Assembly (NCBI GenBank): GCA_016218665.1
Contig: JACRDI010000017.1
Span: 1-46,625 of the forward strand
Direction of reading: 5' to 3'
DNA length: 46,625 nt
Source: Desulfovibrio sp.
GTDB taxonomy: Bacteria; Desulfobacterota; Desulfovibrionia; Desulfovibrionales; Desulfovibrionaceae
The first letter of the stretch is position 1; each line of letters starts with the position of its first letter. This document shows, in pieces, positions 41,645-46,625 of the stretch. Made by a program: the position numbers and the translations under genes. Under the pieces are notes generated by a model, which did not search any database, was not told the origin of the DNA, and worked only from the letters and a program-made list of their open reading frames with translations.

Positions 41645-41998
41645 GTGGGCGAGGACAGGCCGGTGCTGCACTGGCTGCAGCGCAAGTGGCGGGCCCTGTG
41701 CACCGCGCGCCGGGCCGCGCAGGAGCAGAATCCCGGCGGACTGCTGCGCCTGGCCCACGAGGTGCGCACCCTGGCCGATGCCGCGCGCCGCGTGTGCCCG
41801 CCGGAGCGCAAGCTGCAGTCGCGCATCCGCGCCGTGCACGAGGAAATGGACAAGCTGGCCGCCCTGGCCGAGACGCCCGAATTCCGCCGCCTGGACCCCA
41901 CACGCCGCCAGCAGCTGCGCAAGGGCCTCGTGCAATCGCGCGAGCAGCTCTTGCGCGTCATGGGCCAGGTGCCCGCCCCCACACGCCTGCTCCAGTAA
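41645..41998 (+). CDS. Small helical protein of unknown function
   Basis: A 117-residue, basic, mostly helical cytoplasmic protein, not recognised. It reads like two long helices rich in Arg, Gln and Glu (RLAHEVRTLADAARRVCPP; IRAVHEEMDKLAALAETPE; RRQQLRKGLVQSREQLLRVMG) with no enzyme motif. GTG start two bases after the Yip1 stop, with GGGAG upstream, so it is likely co-expressed with the membrane protein and may dock to it. The frame is supported by position and codon pattern rather than by homology. Confidence 0.65.
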   Translation: MGEDRPVLHWLQRKWRALCTARRAAQEQNPGGLLRLAHEVRTLADAARRVCPPERKLQSRIRAVHEEMDKLAALAETPEFRRLDPTRRQQLRKGLVQSREQLLRVMGQVPAPTRLLQ

Positions 41999-42040
41999 CC
42001 GCCCGGCGTCCGCCCTTTCCCCCAGACGGCGCGCGCATCG

Positions 42041-42056
42041 CGGTACGCATCTTGCT
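42041..42056 (+). promoter_or_regulatory. Predicted sigma-54 promoter of the OmpA-domain lipoprotein gene
   Basis: CGGTACGCATCTTGCT matches the sigma-54 pattern TGGCACG-N4-TTGCW: GG (42042-42043) and GC (42054-42055) are ten bases apart as required, with ACG and TTGC also matching. The expected transcript start is near 42067, about 65 bases before the ATG. No enhancer-binding site was identified. Confidence 0.6.
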
Positions 42057-42131
42057 TAATTCGTCGCAGGGCCCGCGCCAGCGTCGGGTATTTGTCGCGC
42101 GCGGGCAAAACGCCATCCAGCGAGATCGCCC

Positions 42132-43289
42132 ATGAAACGGTACTTCGTCTTCGCCTCCCTGGCCCTTGCGCTGCTTGCGCTCTTCTCCCTGTCCGGATGC
42201 GGGCATGTGGATCCCGGCGTCACCCAGCAGACCAAGATCTACCGCGACGCCCCGGTGGAAAAATCGCGCCTTGCCGTGAACGTGCGGCCCAAGGCGCGGC
42301 TGTACGACGCGCCCCAGGTGCTCATGTATCCCATCTGGATCGCGCAGAAGATGGACAACCACCTGCTGGTGGGACGCGAGCTGGGCCGGCTGGTGCACCA
42401 GACCTGGACCGGGCTGGACGTGTTCCAGACCCTGGCCTACGACCCGGAACTGGTCTACCGCGGGCCTGAACAGGCCGTGAACGTGGGCCGGCGCGCCGGG
42501 GCCGATCTCGTCGTCGTGGGCATCATCCCCTATCTCATCACCGGCGGCACGGTGGACAGCACCGCCGTCACCCTGCAGATACGCATCTATGAGACCCGGA
42601 CCGGCAATCTCGTGCTCTCCATGGACCAGAGCGCCCGGGTGAACGCCAAGCGCACCCAGGACTGGATCCTCTTCAGCCTGGAGACGCGCCTGTCCGACTC
42701 GCCCATCGCCGAGGCCATGGCCTCCATGGCGGCGGACATGGCCGTGCCGCTCAAGTCGTGGCTGCCGCCGACGGACGAGGAGCTGGGCTTCGCCGACAAC
42801 TCCCAGGCCATGACGCGCAACATTCTGGCCAGCGGCTACAACAACGGCTTCGGCTCCGCCGCGGGCGGGGGCGATGCGCGGGGCATGGCCAACGGGCTGC
42901 TCGGGGGCGAGGGCGGCGACGCAGGCGCGGGCAACAGCCTGAAGCTCAAGGTCGAGTTCGACTTCGACTCCGCGCGCATCCGTGAGGAATCCTACGGCCT
43001 GCTGAACGAGCTGGCCAAGGCCCTCAAGTCCGACGCGCTCAAGGGGCGCAAGGTGGTGGTGGCGGGCCACTGCGACGTGGTGGGCACGGTGGAGTACAAC
43101 CAGAAGCTCTCCGAGCGGCGCGCCGCCTCGGTGAAGGCCTATCTGGCGGAGAAGGGCGGGGTGGACCCGGCCACGCTCCGCACCGTGGGCTACGGCAAGA
43201 GCAGGCCCCTGGTTCCGAACACGACGCCGGCCAACCGCCAGCGCAACCGCCGCGTGGAGGTCAGCCTGGACGCCATGGCTGGGAAGTAG
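42132..43289 (+). CDS. OmpA-domain outer-membrane lipoprotein
   Basis: A 385-residue lipoprotein. The signal peptide ends in LSGC with the lipidated cysteine at position 23. The middle part (about 45-230) resembles periplasmic GNA1162/FlgO-like domains by its alternating strands (GRRAGADLVVVGIIPYLITGG), a tentative match. A Gly/Ala/Asn-rich linker (about 245-275) follows. The C-terminal OmpA domain is peptidoglycan-binding: VEFDFDSARIREESYGLL, VAGHCDVVG, YNQKLSERRAASVKAYL and NRRVEVSL. It should tether the outer membrane to the cell wall. Solo transcription unit between a sigma-54-like promoter and a clear terminator. Confidence 0.88.
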   Translation: MKRYFVFASLALALLALFSLSGCGHVDPGVTQQTKIYRDAPVEKSRLAVNVRPKARLYDAPQVLMYPIWIAQKMDNHLLVGRELGRLVHQTWTGLDVFQTLAYDPELVYRGPEQAVNVGRRAGADLVVVGIIPYLITGGTVDSTAVTLQIRIYETRTGNLVLSMDQSARVNAKRTQDWILFSLETRLSDSPIAEAMASMAADMAVPLKSWLPPTDEELGFADNSQAMTRNILASGYNNGFGSAAGGGDARGMANGLLGGEGGDAGAGNSLKLKVEFDFDSARIREESYGLLNELAKALKSDALKGRKVVVAGHCDVVGTVEYNQKLSERRAASVKAYLAEKGGVDPATLRTVGYGKSRPLVPNTTPANRQRNRRVEVSLDAMAGK

Positions 43290-43320
43290 CTTTACAACCG
43301 CAAGAATCATTCCTATCTAG

Positions 43321-43345
43321 GGGCGGCCACGGTCGCCCTTTTTTT
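43321..43345 (+). terminator. Intrinsic terminator after the OmpA-domain gene
   Basis: GGGCGG (43321-43326) pairs with TCGCCC (43333-43338; one G-T pair) over CCACGG, followed by seven T (43339-43345). It is 31 bases past the stop codon. Confidence 0.8.
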
Positions 43346-43420
43346 CGGCTTTGCGCCCGGCCCCGATTGTGGTAGGAACCGCTCCGCACCATCAAAACGT
43401 TTTTCACGAACGAGGTTTTC

Positions 43421-44605
43421 ATGATCGGCATATCCAAGCTTTACTGCGGAGCCGTGGAAGCTTCCGACGCCCTTCGCTACAACCGCGAATCCGGCAAGCT
43501 GCCCTCGCATCTGCTTCAGTTCTCCAAGGACAAGAAGCCCGTCGTGGTCTGGAACTCCACCAAGCGCTGCAACCTCAAGTGCGTGCACTGCTACGCCAAG
43601 GCCGTGGATCCCGAAGGCACCGACATCATCAACACCGAGCAGGCCAAGGTGCTCATCGACGATCTGGCGGGCTACGGCGCGCCGGTGATGCTTTTCTCCG
43701 GCGGCGAGCCCCTGGTGCGCCAGGACCTGGTGGAGCTTTCCAGCTACGCCACCAGCAAAGGCATGCGCGCGGTCATTTCCACCAACGGCACCCTCATCAC
43801 CAAAGAGAAGGCCAGGGAGCTGAAGCAGGTGGGCCTGTCCTACGTGGGCATCTCCATCGACGGCGGCGAGGAGGTCCACGACAAGTTCCGCGCCGTGCCC
43901 GGCTCCTTCAAGAAGGCGCTGCAGGGCGTGGAGAACTGCATGGCCGAGGGCCTCAAGGTGGGCCTTCGGTTCACCATCAACAAACGCAACCAGGGCGAGG
44001 TGCCCAAGGTCTTCGAGATCGTGCGCCAGCTCGACGTGCCGCGCATCTGCTTCTACCACCTGGTGTACTCCGGCCGCGGCTCGGAGCTCATCAAGGAGGA
44101 TCTGGACCACGCCGAGACCCGCGCCGTGGTCAACCTCATCATGGACGAGACCCGCGCCCTGTTCGAGGCCGGCCGCCCCAAGGAGGTCCTCACCGTGGAC
44201 AACCACGCCGACGGCCCCCTGGTGTACTTCCGCCTGCTGAAGGAAGATCCCAAGCGCGCCGAGGAGGTCATGGAGCTGTTGCAGATGAACGAGGGCAACA
44301 GCACCGGCCGCGGCATCGGCTGCATCTCCTGGGACGGCAAGGTCCACGCCGACCAGTTCTGGCGGCAGCACGTGTTCGGCAACGTGCTGGAGCGCCCCTT
44401 CTCCCAGATCTGGGACGACCCGAACATCGAGCTTCTGGCCAAGCTGAAGGACAAGAAGCCCCATGTGAAGGGCCGCTGCGCCACCTGCCGCTTCCTGAAC
44501 ATCTGCGGCGGCAACTTCCGCGCCCGCGCCGAGGCCTACTACGGCGACGTCTGGGCCCAGGACCCCGCCTGCTACCTCACCGACGACGAGATCAAGAAGG
44601 TCTAG
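43421..44605 (+). CDS. ahbC: AhbC, 12,18-didecarboxysiroheme deacetylase (radical SAM)
   Basis: Removes two acetate side chains from didecarboxysiroheme to give Fe-coproporphyrin III in the siroheme-dependent heme pathway. The 394-residue protein has the radical SAM motif C50-x3-C54-x2-C57 (CNLKCVHC), the SAM-contact FSGGEPLVRQDL, and a C-terminal SPASM-like cysteine set (GRCATCRFLNICGGNFRARAE), which probably binds a second cluster. Length and neighbours (hemB, ahbD) match the Desulfovibrio heme gene set. ATG preceded by GAGG. A G(UUCG)C-loop hairpin separates it from hemB. Confidence 0.9.
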   Translation: MIGISKLYCGAVEASDALRYNRESGKLPSHLLQFSKDKKPVVVWNSTKRCNLKCVHCYAKAVDPEGTDIINTEQAKVLIDDLAGYGAPVMLFSGGEPLVRQDLVELSSYATSKGMRAVISTNGTLITKEKARELKQVGLSYVGISIDGGEEVHDKFRAVPGSFKKALQGVENCMAEGLKVGLRFTINKRNQGEVPKVFEIVRQLDVPRICFYHLVYSGRGSELIKEDLDHAETRAVVNLIMDETRALFEAGRPKEVLTVDNHADGPLVYFRLLKEDPKRAEEVMELLQMNEGNSTGRGIGCISWDGKVHADQFWRQHVFGNVLERPFSQIWDDPNIELLAKLKDKKPHVKGRCATCRFLNICGGNFRARAEAYYGDVWAQDPACYLTDDEIKKV

Positions 44606-44621
44606 CCCGTCCATGGCCGGG

Positions 44622-44639
44622 GCCTCCGTTCGCGGAGGC
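44622..44639 (+). other. UUCG-loop hairpin between ahbC and hemB
   Basis: GCCTCCG-TTCG-CGGAGGC: a seven-pair stem closed over a TTCG tetraloop, 17 bases after the ahbC stop. No T-run follows, so it more likely protects or punctuates the mRNA than ends it. Confidence 0.6.
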
Positions 44640-44701
44640 TCCGGCAGTCTTCTTACCGGCGCGGGGGTGCCTCCGCGCGCAGACCCCCAAGGAGACCCCG
44701 C

Positions 44702-45688
44702 ATGCTCGATTCCGATTTCTTCCGCGGCCGCCGCCTGCGCATGAGCCCCGGCGTGCGCGCCCTGGTGCGCGAAAACGAGGTCCGCCCGGCCGACCTCGTG
44801 ATGCCCTATTTCGTCGTCGAGACCGACGACCCCGGCTTCAAAAAGCCCATCGGCTCCATGCCCGGCCAGTTCCAGCTCTCGCTGAAAGAGCTGGAGAAGC
44901 AGGTGGGCGAGGCGGTGAAAAACGGCCTCATGAGCGTGCTGCTCTTCGGCATCCCCAAGGAGAAGGACGAGCTGGCCACCCAGGCCTACGCCGACGAGGG
45001 CATCGTCCAGGAGGCCGTGCGCAGGCTCAAGGACCGCTTCCCGGAGCTGGTGGTCATCACCGACGTGTGCCTGTGCGAGTACACCTCCCACGGGCACTGC
45101 GGCATCGTGCAGAAGGGCGGGGAGATCCTGAACGACCCCACCCTGGAGCTCTTGTCCAAGGCGGCGCTGTCCCACGTGCGCGCCGGCGCGGACATGGTGG
45201 CCCCCAGCGACATGATGGACGGCCGCATCCTGGCCATCCGCGAAACCCTGGACGAGAACGGCTTCGTCAGCACGCCCATCATGAGCTACGCCGTGAAGTA
45301 CGCCTCGGCCTTCTACGGGCCCTTCCGGGAGGCGGCGGAGAGCACGCCCAAGTTCGGCGACCGCAAGACCCACCAGATGGACCCGGCCAACAGCCGCGAG
45401 GCCCTGCGCGAAGCCGCCGCCGACCTGGACGAGGGCGCGGACATCCTCATGGTCAAGCCCGGCCTGCCGTATCTCGACGTCATCCGCCAGCTGCGCGACA
45501 GCTTCGAGACGCCCATCGCCGCGTACAACGTGTCCGGCGAGTACAGCATGGTCAAGGCCGCCGCGCAGAACGGCTGGGTCGATGAAGAGCGCATGGTCAT
45601 GGAGATCATGGCCTCCTTCAAGCGCGCCGGAACGGACATCATCCTCACCTACCACGCCGAAGACGTTCTGCGCTGGCTGAACAAGTAG
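44702..45688 (+). CDS. hemB: Porphobilinogen synthase (delta-aminolevulinate dehydratase)
   Basis: Joins two aminolevulinate molecules into porphobilinogen, the first common step to siroheme, heme and cobamides. The 328-residue protein has the Zn-ligand cysteines C123, C125 and C133 (DVCLCEYTSHGHC), so it is the zinc-dependent type, and the active lysines K199 (SYAVKYASAFYGPFR) and K252 (LMVKPGLPYLD). AAGGAG precedes the ATG. It sits between ahbC and ahbD, as in the Desulfovibrio heme locus. Confidence 0.97.
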   Translation: MLDSDFFRGRRLRMSPGVRALVRENEVRPADLVMPYFVVETDDPGFKKPIGSMPGQFQLSLKELEKQVGEAVKNGLMSVLLFGIPKEKDELATQAYADEGIVQEAVRRLKDRFPELVVITDVCLCEYTSHGHCGIVQKGGEILNDPTLELLSKAALSHVRAGADMVAPSDMMDGRILAIRETLDENGFVSTPIMSYAVKYASAFYGPFREAAESTPKFGDRKTHQMDPANSREALREAAADLDEGADILMVKPGLPYLDVIRQLRDSFETPIAAYNVSGEYSMVKAAAQNGWVDEERMVMEIMASFKRAGTDIILTYHAEDVLRWLNK

Positions 45689-45713
45689 ACGGCGGACGGA
45701 GCACGGACAGCAT

Positions 45714-46625
45714 ATGCACGACCATTCGAAAGGACACCCCGGCGGACATCCGGGCGGACATCCGGGCGGAAACCCCAGCGGCATGCGTCCCGGCCACCCC
45801 GGCGGACATCCCGGCGGCATGCCCGCTGGCCATCCGGGCAGCGTGGGCAGGCATCCCGGCGAGCATCCCATCGGCGAGGGCGTGGACGGCATGCCGCCCC
45901 TGCGGCTCATCGCCTGGGAGGTGACGCGCTCCTGCAACCTGGCCTGCAAGCACTGCCGGGCCGAGGCCCACCCCGAGCCCTACGAGGGCGAACTCTCCAC
46001 CGAGGAGGCCAAGGCCCTCATCGACACCTTTCCGGCCACGGGCAGCCCCATCATCATCTTCACCGGCGGCGAGCCCTTCATGCGCCACGACATCTTCGAG
46101 CTCATCCCCTACGCCAAGAGCAAGGGCCTCAGGTGCGTCATGGCGCCCAACGGCACCATGCTCACGGCGGAGAACGCGGCGAAGATCAAGGAGCTGGGCA
46201 TCGAGCGCTGCTCCATCTCCATCGACGCGCCAAACGCCCCTGCCCACGACGAGTTCCGCGGCGTGAAGGGGGCCTTCGAGTCCTCCATGAAGGGCATCGA
46301 GCACCTGAAGGCCGTGGGCATGGAGTTCCAGATCAACACCACGGTGACCAAGGACAACCTCCACCAGTTCAAGGAGATCTTCCACCTGGCGGAGAGGCTG
46401 GGCGCCTCGGCCTGGCACATCTTCCTGCTGGTGCCCACGGGCCGCGCGGCCGAGCTGGGCGCCCAGGTCATCAGCGACCGCGAGTACGAGGAAGTCCTCA
46501 ACTGGTTCTACGACTTCCGCAAGACCACCAGCATGCAGCTCAAGGCCACCTGCGCCCCGCACTACCACCGCATCCTGCGCCAGCGGGCCAAGGAGGAGGG
46601 CGTGCCGGTGAACTTCGAGACCTTC
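45714..46625 (+). CDS. ahbD: AhbD heme synthase (radical SAM), N-terminal part, cut by window edge
   Basis: Converts the propionates of Fe-coproporphyrin III to vinyl groups, giving heme. The first 304 residues are in the window; the C-terminal auxiliary cluster lies beyond. The first 55 residues are a His/Gly/Pro repeat. The radical SAM motif is C74-x3-C78-x2-C81 (CNLACKHC), with FTGGEPFMRHDIFEL after it and KATCAPHYHRI near the edge. The start at 45714 is the first ATG after hemB; the ribosome-binding site is weak (GGACAG), so a start further inside is possible but would lose the repeat. Confidence 0.88.
   Translation, partial: MHDHSKGHPGGHPGGHPGGNPSGMRPGHPGGHPGGMPAGHPGSVGRHPGEHPIGEGVDGMPPLRLIAWEVTRSCNLACKHCRAEAHPEPYEGELSTEEAKALIDTFPATGSPIIIFTGGEPFMRHDIFELIPYAKSKGLRCVMAPNGTMLTAENAAKIKELGIERCSISIDAPNAPAHDEFRGVKGAFESSMKGIEHLKAVGMEFQINTTVTKDNLHQFKEIFHLAERLGASAWHIFLLVPTGRAAELGAQVISDREYEEVLNWFYDFRKTTSMQLKATCAPHYHRILRQRAKEEGVPVNFETF
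45732..45839 (+). repeat. Nine 12-base tandem units at the start of ahbD
   Basis: Nine consecutive 12-base units, typified by GGACATCCGGGC, encode Gly-His-Pro-Gly and variants (His replaced by Asn or Met in three units). All are in frame. The array is a likely spot for copy-number change. Confidence 0.88.

Noticed and set aside
45732..45839. The ahbD repeat as a CRISPR-like array
   Set aside because: Units are contiguous 12-mers without spacers and encode in-frame Gly-His-Pro-Gly.

Overview
The window is GC-rich chromosomal DNA packed with genes. It most likely comes from a sulfate-reducing bacterium of the Desulfovibrionaceae type. The strongest pointer is the right-hand end, where ahbC, hemB and ahbD lie in order. 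These belong to the siroheme-dependent alternative heme pathway known from Desulfovibrio. A RACE-type corrinoid activator, output-less response regulators beside NtrB-like kinases, an RluD-CoaE fusion and a sigma-54-like promoter also fit. The genus cannot be told from the sequence. No rRNA, tRNA, CRISPR array, insertion sequence or integrase was found. No stretch over 300 bases lacks a gene; the largest gaps (about 190-225 bases) hold promoters, terminators and one inverted repeat.

Left part (1-11300, mostly minus strand): a protein-quality-control region. It holds grpE-dnaK (dnaK cut by the window edge), an M29 aminopeptidase, a diguanylate cyclase with an NTF2-like domain, a Tat-exported FAD oxidoreductase, one very AT-rich orphan gene, and the cbpA-cbpM-clpB chaperone operon. 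Divergent from that operon is a secreted caspase-fold protein with Sel1 repeats (11340-13256).

Middle part (13260-25470): housekeeping genes. These are a rhomboid protease and an RluD-CoaE fusion (minus), a glycosyltransferase and mnmA (plus), and a TPR lipoprotein (minus). A long tightly packed plus-strand run follows: mtaB, DUF4416, yicC, DUF370/RemA, gmk, pyrF, recJ and a methyltransferase. A second AT-rich orphan, a dGTPase-family HD phosphohydrolase (25542-26978), sits at the end of this run.

Right part: seven minus-strand genes from 35094 down to 27025 are so closely spaced or overlapping that they look like one operon: sensor kinase, receiver, sensor kinase, corrinoid activator, Rsm22-like methyltransferase with a long disordered tail, lipB, lipA. 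Divergent from it is a PEP-synthase-like phosphotransferase with an unusual C-terminal domain, translationally coupled to two glycosyltransferases. The shared control region carries a perfect inverted repeat. Then come a zinc-ribbon/Yip1 membrane protein with a small partner, an OmpA-domain lipoprotein behind a sigma-54-like promoter, and the heme genes.

The best candidates for undescribed biology are the PEP-synthase-like chimera with its divergent sensor operon, the two AT-rich single-gene islands (possible phage defence), a cysteine cluster inside RecJ, and the His-rich repeat at the start of AhbD. Gene identities rest on reading motifs by eye; no database search was possible.
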